A stretch of 64,000 nt of DNA from Parapristionchus giblindavisi (GCA_943737045.1 CALSFV010000326.1:186001-250000); one strand, 5' to 3'. Shown: positions 11,324-23,668, numbered from the stretch's first letter. A program made the numbers and translations. The notes: generated from the sequence alone by a model not told the origin.

Positions 11324-11483
11324 TCATGACAGATGTTGAATTGGAAGCACAAATATCTTTAACGTCACACAAGAGCGCGCGAGCATGAATCAATGAGTGA
11401 ATTAAGTCGATCGATAGTGATCTACACTGACAAACAAGCTTGAACGTTTGATCTTGATAATAAACAAATCAGCAAAAGAAAAT

Positions 11484-11556
11484 AACTGCAGGGGGGATCG
11501 AACCCCTGACAGTCAAAAGTAAACGCAGACATCTTATCCACTACACCACACAAGCC
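11484..11556 (-). repeat. tRNA-like sequence, mirror copy
   Basis: Exact mirror of 10934-11006 in the other palindrome arm, so two inward-facing Pol III box pairs read towards each other across the 157 bp spacer. Confidence 0.7.
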
Positions 11557-11784
11557 GATGTTTGGGTGGATGATGGATCAGTACTTGAACCCATCCGGAT
11601 TGCTTGTGTAGGGGACCTCGCGAATTTTCAAATCGACCCCCCAAATTTCAATATCGATTTTCTCGAAGCTCAGCTCGATTGGGCGACGCGTTCCAACGAC
11701 TTCGTTTTCAGCATAAATAGGTGATTCTAGTCATGCTATTGCCAGCTCATATGGCCAACTTAAGTTCCAAGAGTTCCCTTGTTA

Positions 11785-12190
11785 AATGCAAGGGTTTAAA
11801 ACCCTAGTTGGCATGCTGCGCTGTATATAACCCTTACGGGTAAGGGTTTCGAAACCCTTACCCATAAGGCTTTCAACTAGGATTTGAAACCCTTAGTGAC
11901 CTCGAAAAGACGCTGAATTAAAGTTGCAAAAGATTTTGATAACAGCAGGAATCGAACAGACGGAGGCGCACCCCTCCGCACGCTACGCAAGCGCTTTACC
12001 CACTGCGCTTCACTGACATGTTGTTACACGCACAGAACTCATATGTCATACAAAGGGTGGGGCCTTACAAATAAGGGTTTCAAACCCTAGTTGGCGCGCT
12101 GGCCAATCCCTTAATAGTAAGGGTTTTGTCTCTGCAATTCCTTAGGATTTGGGTAAGGGTTTACAACAGTTAGGGTTTTTTCTCTGAGTG
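11785..12190. repeat. AAGGGTTT / AAACCCT word cluster
   Basis: At least eight dispersed AAGGGTTT or AAACCCTTA words in both orientations (for example 11788, 11839, 11848, 11887, 12067, 12118, 12155). They resemble a degenerate TTTAGGG-type telomeric word but are not a tandem array. Confidence 0.6.
11941..12023 (-). repeat. tRNA-like pseudogene with long variable arm
   Basis: Read on the minus strand, it has an A-box-like AAGCGCAGTGGGTAAAGCG, a GGAGG...CCTCC hairpin where a Ser/Leu-type variable arm would sit, and a B-box-like TGTTCGATTCC. The acceptor and T stems do not pair, so it is a decayed tRNA or the head of a SINE. Confidence 0.5.
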
Positions 12191-12507
12191 TACAGTACAG
12201 CCCGGTCGTGTTTTGTACACATTCTGCGCTGCGCTCCGCAGCGGGGCGCATTTGGACGCATCATTTATATCCTTACTGTATGGATATTTTTGTATTCTCA
12301 AAGTCTTAATCATGAGTTTCCGTGATAAAGAGTTCTTTTAAAGACTAAAGAAACTGAAACAATTTTTTTATTAATGAGAAAAAACAATTAAAAGGCAAAT
12401 CACACTGGTCCGAAAATGATGGGTACTGTAAATTTTCAAAAATATTTCACAGCGATCTTCAATCGATATGCAAATCATACAGTATACCTTTAGAATAAAT
12501 TAATACC

Positions 12508-13446
12508 TACCATCCCCCAAAGTCCCATTGTGTAAATATCATTCTGGGGCTCCCTACACCGTATCGGTAATACGGGAACCCAACTTTGAACTCAAATATC
12601 TCAGTTCAGGTGCATTTCTGTGAAAAACTACCACGAGGGGAAACCCCCGCTATTTCTCCGTGCTCTATCGATCTAAACAAACCAGAGGTCATGAAAGTGA
12701 TTCCGAGCAGCGCTACACTCTGGGAAAAATAACTCAAAACCTGCCGATTCGGCGCCGTTTACCCTGAAATATTTTATGTAACTTTTGAAGGGCTACAAAA
12801 TGAGTGGTTTACGAAAAAAATACGTCCATGGAGACGTGTAGATCATCCCCTTGGAAATTTCCTGATGATATAAAGTCATTTTCGCCACCAACAATCTCTC
12901 GTTTCACACACTCTCTCGCCCATTCCCTTCATTCCATTCCATAGCATTCTACACCGCACGGTCTAGAGTGCGCGGTGCGGAATGAAACATATCGTTTTCT
13001 CCCTTTGTCTTCGCTATATTTCTTTCACTCTCCGGCGAGAGAGTGTGTGAAAGGAGAGTTTGTGGTTGGGCGAAAATGACTTCAAATCATCAGGAAATTT
13101 CCAAGAGGATGATCCAAACGTCTCCATGGACGTATTTTTTCGTAAACCACTCATTTTGTAGCCCTCCAAAAGTTACATAACATATTTCAGGCTCAGCCGC
13201 GCCGAATCGGCAGGTTTTGAGTTATTATTCCCAGAGTGTAGCGCTGTTCGGAAGCACTTTCATGACGTCAGGTTTGTTTAGATCGATAGAGCACGGAGAA
13301 ATAGCGGGGGTTTCCCTCGTGGTAGTTTTTCACAGAAATGCACCTGAACCGAGATATTTCAGTTCAAAGTTGGGTTCCCGGATTACCGACCCGGTGTAGG
13401 GAACCCCAGAATGATATTTACACAATGGGACTTTGGGGGATGGTAG
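12508..13446. repeat. Palindrome with about 415 bp arms
   Basis: Begins CTACCATCCCCCAAAGTC and ends with the complement. The arms (12508 to about 12920 and about 13030-13446) include GGGAACCCAACTTTGAAC and AGCGCTACACTCTGGG and differ at scattered sites, so this is older than the 10709-11781 palindrome. The loop includes a GGCGAGAGAGTGTGTGAAA tract near the centre. It has no coding potential of note. Confidence 0.8.
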
Positions 13447-14167
13447 GGCATGCCTAAACAAGAATAAAACTGTGGACAACTCGTTTTGTAATTTTTCTCC
13501 ATTCCGGTCGTTAGCTCGATTCTCTCGTGACAGGCCTGATATGCTCCATTCATCTTACGCGTCGTCGTGTCCCGTACTTGGAACAACATTTCTTGATCGA
13601 CACAGTATATGTCTGCCATCTGAATTGAATGGTTTGACAATGTTTCGGTGATAGCGAAGTATAATTAATCACGAAACGGCGACATTGCGTGAATCTAGAT
13701 TTATGAGATACTCTTTAAGCAATCAATCACGATACAAACGTGATTACGATTGGACATATTTTTTAGAAAAAGTCGCCAAATCGTTGTGTGGTCACCCCCT
13801 GAAACGAATTTTCAGTTAGAAGCAATTTCCAAGTACTAGTGTACTTCACTCATGGAGCCTGTAATTATCACACATAAAACAGAAAAAAATCATTTTTCAT
13901 CGATACCAAAAAAATTCCAGTTGTTGAAATCTCTCAGATAGTGTTTCGTATAAAGCATCATTATCTTTACTGTATTATGGACAGACACATAAATAATAAT
14001 AACTGAATCAATGAATGAGATAAACGAAAATAGGAGATGAGAACATATCAACGATATTGTAAGGGAAAGAGCTCCTGACTTCGTCAAAAGAATAGGTTAT
14101 GGTATAGGGTCACGGTGGATTATTACAGTAATGAAATGTGATCGAATGAGGGTAATCAATAAATGAT

Positions 14168-15071
14168 CTACTGCTTTTCAGCCTGACTACGAAGCAATTG
14201 GAAGATTCTATCCTTGATCCATTCCTTGTTGTGAGGAGTGTATTGGCCTACGTCCTGTAAGAAATATCAATTGGAAAAGATATTAATTGACTATAATTAT
14301 ATAATGAGACAATATTTTTGACTTTAAACCCATATTGGAACTAAAAGTTAAAGCAATGAAAATGTTTCGAATGAGATCCTTGCCATAGCTAACATGGATA
14401 ATAATAATTTCAACTAGTATACGATGAGGAGGAACATTCGAAAGTATGCATTAAAATGTTTCAACTAAAACTTGAAAAAAGCAGCCTATAGGAGATAAGG
14501 AAGTGACAAAAACTGTTTAAAATGAGGAAATACAGCTCAAATTCCAATGACTAATGATGAATTTGACGCTATGTTAGATCATATCGAATGAATAAGCTAT
14601 AAACTAAATATCTTGTAACTATTCATGATTAACGTACCTTATTGAATACGAGAAGAGATAGATCAGAGAGTTTATCAACAAAGTCGAAGAGATGACTGAC
14701 ATCGTATGTGATCGATGCCTTTGCGGGATTCTGCTTCTTTAGGAATTCCTCGAAGATCTTGCAGATGCCTACAAGTAGATATTGTTCATTGTTCATTACA
14801 TTACCTAGTGAAGGAGATATTACACAGTAGTAATATGGATTGAAAGTCTAGCCCTTCTATAGATAACTGTATAGCTCAACTTCTTTTCTTAGTTAGTATT
14901 CCAACTCAGAATTTTTAAACTCAAGTTTAAAGGTGATTCCGTTATCAGAAGAATCTCTAAAAGTGTTCATGAATAAAAGATACCTTCAAGACATTCAGTA
15001 GTGGTTTCATAGTCAGACCATGTTCTCGACTCAGCCTTCACTGTTGGTTGAATCAGTAAAATAGTGTGCAT
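14168..15071 (-). CDS. erh: Enhancer of rudimentary homologue (ERH)
   Basis: Three exons (15071-14984, 14768-14638, 14254-14168) give 101 residues, close to the usual 104 of ERH. The frame starts MHTILLIQPT, keeps the WSDYET segment, the SITYDVSHLFDFVDKLSDLS core and the C-terminal YTPHNKEWIKDRIFQLLR that define the family. ERH is a small homodimeric adaptor in nuclear RNA processing; in C. elegans ERH-2 belongs to the PETISCO complex that matures piRNA precursors (known for the family, not shown here). Both splice junctions restore the frame (GA A-G|GC, AAG|GAC). A TTTCAG lies one base before the ATG, so the true 5' end may be a trans-splice site or a 5' UTR intron. It lies about 1 kb downstream of the BTB gene on the same strand. 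Which C. elegans paralogue it matches (erh-1 or erh-2) is not decided. Confidence 0.95.
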
Positions 15072-16102
15072 ACTGAAAGAATATCAATTCAACAAAGTAA
15101 TAAGGAAGAAGTTGGCAACGAAATAGATGTCCAATTGGAAACAACTATGTTTCATGTATGTGTTTTTCATGAAGATTAAGAAGCTGATACAGAGGCAATC
15201 ATTGCAGAATGAGAAGAAAGAAGATGAAGATAACTTAGAATATACAATGATTAGGCGCCTATACATATGTAGGTGTATTCGAAAATATCATTGCAATATT
15301 TTTCTGGTATGATTGCCAACAATAACGAATGGACTTGAACAACGTGTGCGGAAGATATACATGTAATTGATGAACAACATAAAGTAGAAGATGACAGAGG
15401 CAAAACGTCATTTTACAACAAAAATCCTAAAAAAGTTAAAAGCAAGCGCGCCAAAATTCATACCGTAGTTTGTACAAATTTTTGATAGGTTGTGTCAGAC
15501 AAAATACTACCTCTTTTTTCATTTACAAAAAATATTTACAACTGATTTTAAATAAATTAATAAATCATATCAACATGTTTATTTATTAATCTTTAAAAAA
15601 ATCTCTCTGACTGTGATGAATAAACACAAAAAAAACGTCCAGATACTTGAGGAATATGCATTGGTCTCTGAGAAATTATAAGAACAACGACAATAATGAC
15701 ATCTCCGCATATTATTATCTATACTGTAGATGTTCTATTAAAATATCTTTATTAATGATGTCAAACTAAATTAGAAGAACAGAAATCGTTTTCGAAAAAA
15801 AAACATCTTTATCAAAAAGACAGAAATATCGAAATATGGAAAAGGTGAAAATGATATAAATTAGAATCATTGATATATGATCTATGATTAATCTAAATTG
15901 ATCATTGATCGTGATGACCATTCGTCTATGGTTTGAAGGAATCGATTAACCGATCAGAATTGTATTTAATGATTAGTTCACTATATTAATGCTAGCTACC
16001 GATAAAAGATAAAACTATAGAGGAAATGTTCTGGCCGATAAGGGAATGTATTACATTAGCTTTAGAGTATTGTAGAAGCCATACTCCATGTACGGTATCA
16101 TA
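15072..16102. other. Spacer between BTB gene 1 and ERH
   Basis: AT-rich sequence with no recognisable exon. It should contain the BTB gene's 3' UTR and the ERH promoter. Short ORFs at 15084-15312 on both strands look random. Confidence 0.5.
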
Positions 16103-18866
16103 TCACATATTAATCTGTACTCGACTTCTCTGATCTGCAAACGCTGAACATTGTTCAATCAATTCGATCAGATTTCGGTCACTCAACGAACGAATTCTCT
16201 TGTCCAGCTTCCTAAATGGAAACATGATTACGGTAACTATGATTATTGATTACTTGAATTCGTCATCTTCCATTAGTTTATCAGGATTCTTCAATTCTTC
16301 CATTCTACTTGGAGTACTTAATTCAGACAAAGTCATACTCTTCATTACATTTAAATTGAATACGATCGATATGAAGAGTAGATCAAGTAATAATGATGTC
16401 ACCAATTCTTTTTTCTACAATAATCAATCAATAATCTGTCTTAACTGTGTGATCTACCGTATTCAGTTCACCACAAAGATATCGTTCACATGCCCTCTTC
16501 AATACAGGTAGATCATTCAGTTCTGCATCGATCAATAAATCGATAAAATCTTCAACATATTCCATTTGGGGCAGACAAGTCTTCTCAAAGTACATGTTAG
16601 CCAACATCTGAAAATGATCTTTGATCTCATCTTTTTTTAAATATTAATGAATTATTTATTCTTTAATGACATCCTCCCTCCCTAACTTTCCATTTCTCTT
16701 TACTAAAGAAGGAGACCAACTCTCTTTCTGTTGCTATCTCCCTCTCCTCTCTCCCTTTCCCTCTTCCTTCCTCACATGCACAGACTACCCACACTCTCTC
16801 GAACACTCTCTTGCTTACACAACATGTACGCCTCTTTGGCTTAGTGGCAGAGCGTCTGTCTTGTAAACAGAAGGTCGCTGGTTCGATTCCAGCAAGGGGC
16901 AGTTCTCTTTTTGCGATTTTTCTTTGTTCGGTTTTAATGAATACCCATAGAAATGAGTAATTTTAAGCTGAAATTGATAGATACCATATGATAGAAGTTA
17001 TCATTCTTACATCATGAACATGTTCCTTATCAGTTTCATTACATTCGAAACTTTCTGGTTCATCATCATCACTTTCATCATCTCCTTCTTCTCCCTATAA
17101 TCAATCAATAATTAATCACCAATCGATAATCGATATCTCTTACATCATCTTCGTCCAATCGATCAGATAAAGATGCTCGTCGTCGTTCACATCCATCACA
17201 ACAAGCGATAAGAAGCTGAATAGGATTACGGTAGGTATGGGTTACGGTAGTTATTGATTAGTTATTGACACGTTCACTAACAACTTAATAATGTTACATA
17301 TATCGAATCAGTTGTCTATCAGTGCACTGAGTTCTCACTCATGAGTTGTCATTTACATTACCTTTTTGAAAAGATGTTCATGATCAGGTTGCATATCACA
17401 ATGTTCCTTAAGTGTATCAATAGATCCTCTTCTCATTTCTCTTTCAGTCATTGAAGGACGTAATCGATCTAGATTACCCATTCTCTCTTCTTGTTCCATT
17501 ACTTTCCGGAATCTAAACGTACTATGTATATGTTTTTCATATGATTGATGACATTGTTCAGTTAGAAGATAGATATTGTTTGTCTAGTAGATTAATATAA
17601 CGGAAGGAAGAAAGAAAGAGAACCTCGCTTCGTAATCAATCTTTTGTTTACGACTCATTCGACTATCGCTCGTACTCTTCCTCAAAGATTAAGTATTAGA
17701 AACCACAGGAAAAATCGGCAAAAGATTTGGTGCCTCATGCTGGAATCGAACCAGCGACCTTCTGTTTACTAGACAGACGCTCTGCCACTGAGCCAATGAG
17801 GCGGATGGGAGAGGCCTAGTTCTTATTCATGTCGTTCACTCACTTTCTAGATCGTCTCTTCCACACTTTGGAGTTGACTCGTGCGTTGTAATTTGTTGTG
17901 AGGAATGATTGAGTCGGTGTTGGAAGGACATTATTGAGATAAGTGAACGGATCGAATAGTTTACTATCCATTTTGATTAGACATGTTAGCCGAATCAATT
18001 TACCAACGTTATTCTGAAATATATGTAAAAAACATTCTAACAATAAGAAATTGAATAATGATGGAGAATGTTTAAAACAGGATTTAAAAAATATAATTTA
18101 GATTCTAACCTTGATATAATCAGATACATGAGCTCTATCTGTATCTGTTACTTCACTCCCTCGACCTCTTTGCATCTTCAAACTCTTTCCTGAACAAAAA
18201 AAAATTGTACAGAAATTTATACCAGTCATTGGACCGTTCTCGATGGAAAGATTGGAATGATTTGAATGATTAAAAGAATAAAATGACTGAGTTCGTGATA
18301 ATTCTCTCTTATTCTACTCACTTTCTTCTACAATTGTTTTGCTTCCGTCCTCAACCGAAGCATCTTTCTGAAGAATTCCCACTACGGCCTTGATATCAAC
18401 CTACAATCATCAATTTGTCAGGAACGCCTGGCCCAATTGAACTACAGTACCTGATTGACTGGTCCATCAATAAAGTATAATTCAACAGCGACATAGTTTA
18501 TGGGTGCGGATGGTTCTCCATTCTCATCCACATCTGTTTCATCATCGGAATTGAGCTAAAAGAGATCAAAGGTCAAAGATCATCTAAAGCAATGAAGTTC
18601 TTTGTTTCATGTTAGTTGGGTAAAGTTAGCTACGAAAAGATGCACATAGCAAACATGATTAAAATCTCAGATGTCAAAGTTTCACGATTTCACAACATGT
18701 TTACAATAGAAAGGTAGAGTCAGTATTCGAAGTCAAACGATCAAAGATAAAAGATTAAATAAACCTTTCCACTTGTTCCATGTATTCTTAGATTCCATTG
18801 GAATGAAACATGATCGTGAACTGTAGCTATCTTAGGAGATACGTGAAGGATACACTGAATATTCAT
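16103..18866 (-). CDS. BTB/MATH-like protein 1, host of two tRNA-Thr genes
   Basis: Eleven exons (18866-18765, 18555-18451, 18400-18322, 18189-18110, 18013-17844, 17680-17624, 17512-17362, 17215-17144, 17094-17011, 16607-16458, 16207-16103) join in frame to about 384 residues. Residues 9-100 (HVSP...VSFQWNLRIHG...AVELYFIDGP) look like a diverged MATH domain. Residues about 297-348 (MLANMYFEK, YVEDFIDLLIDAELNDL, LKRACERYL) match the second half of a BTB/POZ fold, and an acidic DEDDGEEGDDESDDDE run lies near 268-284. BTB/MATH proteins are substrate adaptors for CUL3 ubiquitin ligases; that role is inferred. It aligns by eye along its length with the gene at 24035-26833. Weak points: the N-terminus (ATTCAG inside the first codons could be an acceptor for an earlier exon) and the last acceptor, which needs the unusual TTTAGGAAG to stay in frame. 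Confidence 0.75.
16830..16901 (+). tRNA. tRNA-Thr (anticodon TGT)
   Basis: A 72 nt cloverleaf: acceptor GCCTCTT pairs with AAGGGGC (one T-G pair), the D arm contains GGCTTAGTGG (A box), anticodon loop CTTGTAA sits in a TCTGT/ACAGA stem, and the T arm is GCTGG-TTCGATT-CCAGC. A TTTTT terminator follows within about 8-12 nt. It lies in the intron between exons 9 and 10 of BTB gene 1, on the opposite strand. Confidence 0.97.
17731..17802 (-). tRNA. tRNA-Thr (anticodon AGT)
   Basis: A 72 nt cloverleaf with a perfect acceptor (GCCTCAT with ATGAGGC), A box TGGCTCAGTGG, anticodon loop CTAGTAA and T arm identical to the TGT gene. Downstream T runs (CTTTTG, ATTTTTC) can end Pol III transcription. It sits inside a 163 nt intron (17681-17843) of BTB gene 1, on the same strand as the host gene. 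Confidence 0.97.
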
Positions 18867-19662
18867 TTATTCTTCTAATTTACAGAGGATCTTATCCCTA
18901 ATATAATGAAACAAGACTTTTTTTAAATCTCAAGTTGTTGGATGATATCTTTTTTTTAAATGGTAACAAATAAAGCCCCAAATCATTCAATGAATGTTGA
19001 ATCATAGGCTAGATGAAGAAAAGAATTTGTATGATTCTACACAAAGCAATATTCTCATTAGAGAATGGAAAAGCTTTACGTAAAACAAACATTATTTTTT
19101 CACCAATTTTATTGTCAAAAAAAATAACGTTTTATTTGCCCGGCAAATACGACCAAAAGATCGAGATATGATGATACTAAAAACGGTTCAAATTGTTAAT
19201 TTGCCAAGGTTTCAAAATAGCAAAAATCGCAAACTCACCACTGAATATAAGAAATTTGTTATAAAGATAAAGGTTTGAAAATTAGAAATATTGGGGGAGT
19301 CATATATGTATGCTTATGTCCCTAACGTCTCTTCATTTCATCCACTATTTCTATGTTCTCTATCAACTATAAATCATTCGAATAAACGAATCACAATGGT
19401 TCATCTTAAAAGAGTTACAGTGACTACTTCAAATTCTATCTGTCTTGTTATGGATAACTCCACATTTATTTATGGTATATGTATTCAATTCTTTGGCAGT
19501 TCCCTTGGACAAATTCTCAACTGATGATATTGGGGGAACGAGGTCGAATGAATCGTATATTTTTGTCTTTTTATTTATAGATTCACTGAGTTTTAATAGT
19601 TTTTGAAAAGGTCTATAAATAGAATGTAAACCCTAGAAAGACCTCAAGGACGATGCGTTTAA
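18867..19662. other. Upstream flank of BTB gene 1
   Basis: AT-rich sequence, probably including the promoter of the minus-strand BTB gene. No exon recognised; ORF 19291-19524 has no motif. Confidence 0.4.
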
Positions 19663-19964
19663 AGATGGAGGCCCGCGAATGGCTATGCATATCATATGGG
19701 TTATGCAAGGGATAAGTTCTATGCAAGACATGAGCTTTCATCAATCCCTTGGCGAGGTGGTAAAGTGTAGAGTAGTCGCGGTTCGAAATATATTGCCAAA
19801 CATTTCAATTTTTAAAAAGCGCGCCTTTGCTTGCACTAGCAAGCATGATTCATTCATAATTCTAGCGATCAATAAGCTGAATTAGCATAAAATAATTTGT
19901 GTATGGTACACAGAATAACTTTTGCTATCTTTCTGGTTCCACAGCTCGTTCACGAAAAAAAGGT
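19663..19964. mobile_element. TTAA-flanked tRNA-containing element, copy 1
   Basis: A 302 bp element flanked by TTAA (19659-19662 and 19965-19968). The left end AGATGGAGGCCCGCGAA matches copy 2 (48972). The interior keeps a decayed tRNA-like core (GGCGAGGTGGTAAAG and CGCGGTTCGAAA), then AAAAAGCGCGCCTTT and CTAGCGATCAATAAGCTGAA, all shared with copy 2. The right terminal repeat is shortened. Confidence 0.8.
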
Positions 19965-21704
19965 TTAAAGTGTGTGTGCTCTGCCTTTTTCCCGACTAAA
20001 TGCACATCTTTCATACCACCATAATAGAATTATTGAAAAGAGTGAAGACAAACAATACTTATGTTATGGTCAACACTTAAGAAAAAGAAGAGAAAGCATA
20101 TTTCTTTCATTTTCCAAAGTATAACCAGATGGCGCAATGGCCAGAGAACAGTGAGATAGTGTGTGAAATGAAGAGACGCAGACAATGATTTCCAATTTGT
20201 CTACATAAAACGAACAGTTTCCTCATCTGATAGTTGTCTCTCATTCACTCGAACTGTCCATGTATATCGAAATGTGATTAGCGAAGGAGATGGAGGAGGT
20301 TCCTCCAAACTCATCGAAAGACTCAAAGATCAAAGATCAAAAGGGGCGGAGTTTATGAGGTCACGAGGACAGAAGATACAGAGAACGATAAATGTGAACG
20401 GAATGTGAAATAGGAGATGGATAGGAAAGAGAAGAGAATATGAATGGTTATAGAGAATGGACATGAAATGGAGAAATATGATATACTCAATACGTACATA
20501 TTTATGTATATTACTATATACGCAAACTGTATATGATATTGTCATATGTATAAGGAGTTTGATATTTGTGATATATGGAACATAAAGCAACGTATCATAA
20601 AAACATAAGAAAAAAATGTGAATGGAATACAATTCATGGGTGTCTGGTTAGTCAGAATGAATTTCATTTGACCTCTATGTTTCCAAACTCTTTCTATCTC
20701 TCCATCTCTACCTCTCTTCCTTCTATGTTGAAATGAACGATTCCGATATCATCTCTTTAATTTATAGTAAAGAGAGGAAAACAAAGATGAGGAGGCAAAT
20801 AAGAGAAAGATAAAGAAGAAGAAGAATGGACTAATGAAAATGTATCATGAGAAGAGAATGAAGAAGAAGAAGAAGATTGTTTGGAAAGAAGATGATGAAG
20901 ATGATGGTATACTCTATGAAGATAGAAAAGATACTATGGAGTCCAATATACCTCTACCTCCATCACTCCCCTCTACCTCTCCTTCTTAATTGATTCATCA
21001 ACTTCTTTCTCTCACAACATATGAATAGAATACTTCTCTATGGACGATGGGGACTCAGTCATTCCATAACTTTCTCCCTCTCCCTCTAATACTTCCCATT
21101 CTCCTCCTCCCCTAATTCTACTCTCTCTCCCTCCCTTGCCATCTTCCGGTCCTTCCCTTCATCTTCCTTCATCTTCTGACCTCTGAACTCTATTGCATTC
21201 GTAAACGACAATGTGGCTAATAAGGGAAGTGAAGAGGAAAAAAAGTAAAAAAATAATGGAATAATAGTATTTTACATGATATAAACTAAACTCACAGCGA
21301 ATTGTCTCTGAAGGGACGATTCGTAATTCTGAGTTTCTTAAATATGAGACAATTATTTTCTCACTGACGGCGAAATTGCTTTGAAGTAACAGTTAACCAC
21401 ATCATTTGTTTCAAATATGAGAGAGCAATTGTTTCATATTTGAGAAACTTGAAGTATCGAATCGGCCCTTCTGAGACAATTCGGTATGATTCTACTTTCC
21501 CTAGGTATCGGTTCTCCATTTTCTTCTAATTCTAATAGGGGGATGCAACAAGCTTATTCCAACAAAAAAAAACAACAATTTTTATACAATCTACAATTGG
21601 ATGAGATCTTATCCATTTCATTGTCAATATGATGAGTTACTCCAGGTACATGATGGTACCTTGATGATTCTCTTTCTACCTCTGTCTCTCCTATCCCTTT
21701 ATCC

Positions 21705-21712
21705 CCCCCCCC

Positions 21713-21762
<50 letters not shown>

Positions 21763-21777
21763 TCTCTCTCTCTCCCT
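21705..21777 (+). repeat. (CT)n microsatellite
   Basis: A pyrimidine run of CTCTCT with CCCTCT interruptions, continuous for about 70 bp. Confidence 0.95.
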
Positions 21778-23668
21778 TCAGAGATGATGAGGATGACAGG
21801 CGAAAACACTAGACATCCAACCATTTTCCGCCTTTATCTTCTGGGAATCTCTAGTCATATACAGACAGAGATGGATAACGATCGTCCATTCTAATTTCAG
21901 AATAGAAACTGCTCTAACGAAGTAGATATCGATGATAGGAATATTGGATAAGTATCTGTTCTCAACATAATAATAATCAATCATTGTCAGACAAAAAACG
22001 TAAAAATGAACGTCTCATCTGTAAGAATAGGGCTGTAGAGGGAAAACAAAAATAATGATACCTTCTCGGAAGATTTATAATAACTGCAAGAGAAAAGCAA
22101 ACAATTTACCTGTTGACGTATTCTAATTATCACCTTTTTCTGTGTATGTATATGTATATATTCCAGTAATGGATATCTAATTGGTTCTATGTAGCTATCA
22201 AACAACCTCTTTCTATCAATAAGGAAATGAATAATAGTTTGGCTTGATTTGCAGATTTTTTTCGAACTTTTTCTAATGTAAAATACACCAATGAAGATAC
22301 AAAATAATTACTAATAACATAAATACGGTCTGTATAACTTATACAGATCGTATAAGGTCTGGATGTTTTTCTCCTTGGTCACCATTGATGGCTTTTCCTT
22401 CTCTTCTTCTCAAGGGATACAATATCTTTCTTTTCTTCTCTCATTCCATATAGAATTGACAATAACATAAATTATACCTTACAAGCTCTCTTTTTTCAAA
22501 GAGATATTATGGATAGAACAACATGAATATTATAAAAATTAAATATGAAAGATCAAAGATTAAAGATCAATCAGAAGAATAGATATTAAATATTGGCGAG
22601 CGAAATAATTTCTAAATTTCATAAAAATAATTTAATGATAATATGGTAAAAATTAGAAATAAATAGATTGAAGTATCCATTAGTGGAGTAATGGAGAAGA
22701 GAATGATGAAGAAAAGAAATGAATGAATATTATAGTGAATCGATTGACGAGAACAATACATTCTCCACAGTTATTTCGTAGTTGGGAAGAATGATGGATA
22801 GAGGAAGAGAATGATAGAGAGGAGGAGGGAGAGGGAGAGAGGGATTGTAGGAGAGAGATGGAGGGAGAGGGAGAGGAGAGAGGGAGAGAGAGAGGGAGAG
22901 AGTGAGAGAGAAGGTATGAAAGGGGAGAGAAGAGGCCGAAATTGAGGACGACTTCATTTGAATGCAAAGTCGATGGAGAATCGGCCTATCGGTCCATTCT
23001 TCTACCCTCATTTCATTCATATGATTGATAGAGAAATGATAAGAGTAGATACAGAAATGAAGAGGGACAGATTCAAGAGGTACAGATTCAAGAGGTAGAG
23101 AAGGAGAGGGAGAGAAGCCCTGAGGGTATATTTTGACCCAGTGACGTCATATGATCAAAATGTCATCATCCTCGTGTGTACAATCATCAACTTTATTGGA
23201 CAAAGAATGTGAAGTGGGAAATGAATCATAATGGTACATACATACAGAAATGATTGAATAGATCTCCTGAATGGAAGATTATTGATTGAAAAGGGGGCGG
23301 AGTCTAATCAACACGAATTGGAGGAGGGTCGAATCTATGAAGGATGAGGGACAACCAAATGATTAGAAGAGAGGGAAGGCATCTACAGTAATATCAATAG
23401 ACCTGTCAGTATTGATTGATTGAGAGGGGGCAGTCTTCTCTTTTGTACAACTATGTATAATATTGATCGCTTTGGATGATGATTATTGATTGATTAGATA
23501 AGGGGGCAGAGCTAACTCGTAACAATGTATGTCTCTGACTAATCGATAACAATGTAAATGCAGTATTATTACAGATTAAGCGAAGGAAATGAAAATGAAA
23601 GAAGCAGTGATTGTGAGCTCCGTCCACATAACAAATGAACGATTACAGTACAACATTGAATTGATTCA

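Larger units (their letters stand above)
10709..11781. repeat. Near-perfect palindrome with 458 bp arms
   Basis: The arms 10709-11166 and 11324-11781 are reverse complements with only about one difference visible (CGTGCTC versus CGCGCTC), separated by a 157 bp spacer. Each arm holds a tRNA-like block (10934-11006 plus, 11484-11556 minus). Such identity implies a recent origin or ongoing arm-to-arm gene conversion. Confidence 0.9.
10179..13907. mobile_element. 3.7 kb inverted-repeat composite element
   Basis: Outer arms of about 200 bp start GGTATCGATGAAAAATGA on the left and end with the complement at 13907. Both carry TACAGGCTCCATGAGTGAAG and the word CAGGGGGTGACCACA. Inside lie two smaller palindromes (10709-11781 and 12508-13446) and a zone of AAGGGTTT words. 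No target duplication is obvious. It could be one large non-autonomous transposon that collected others, or a chance nesting of several; no transposase is visible. Confidence 0.65.
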
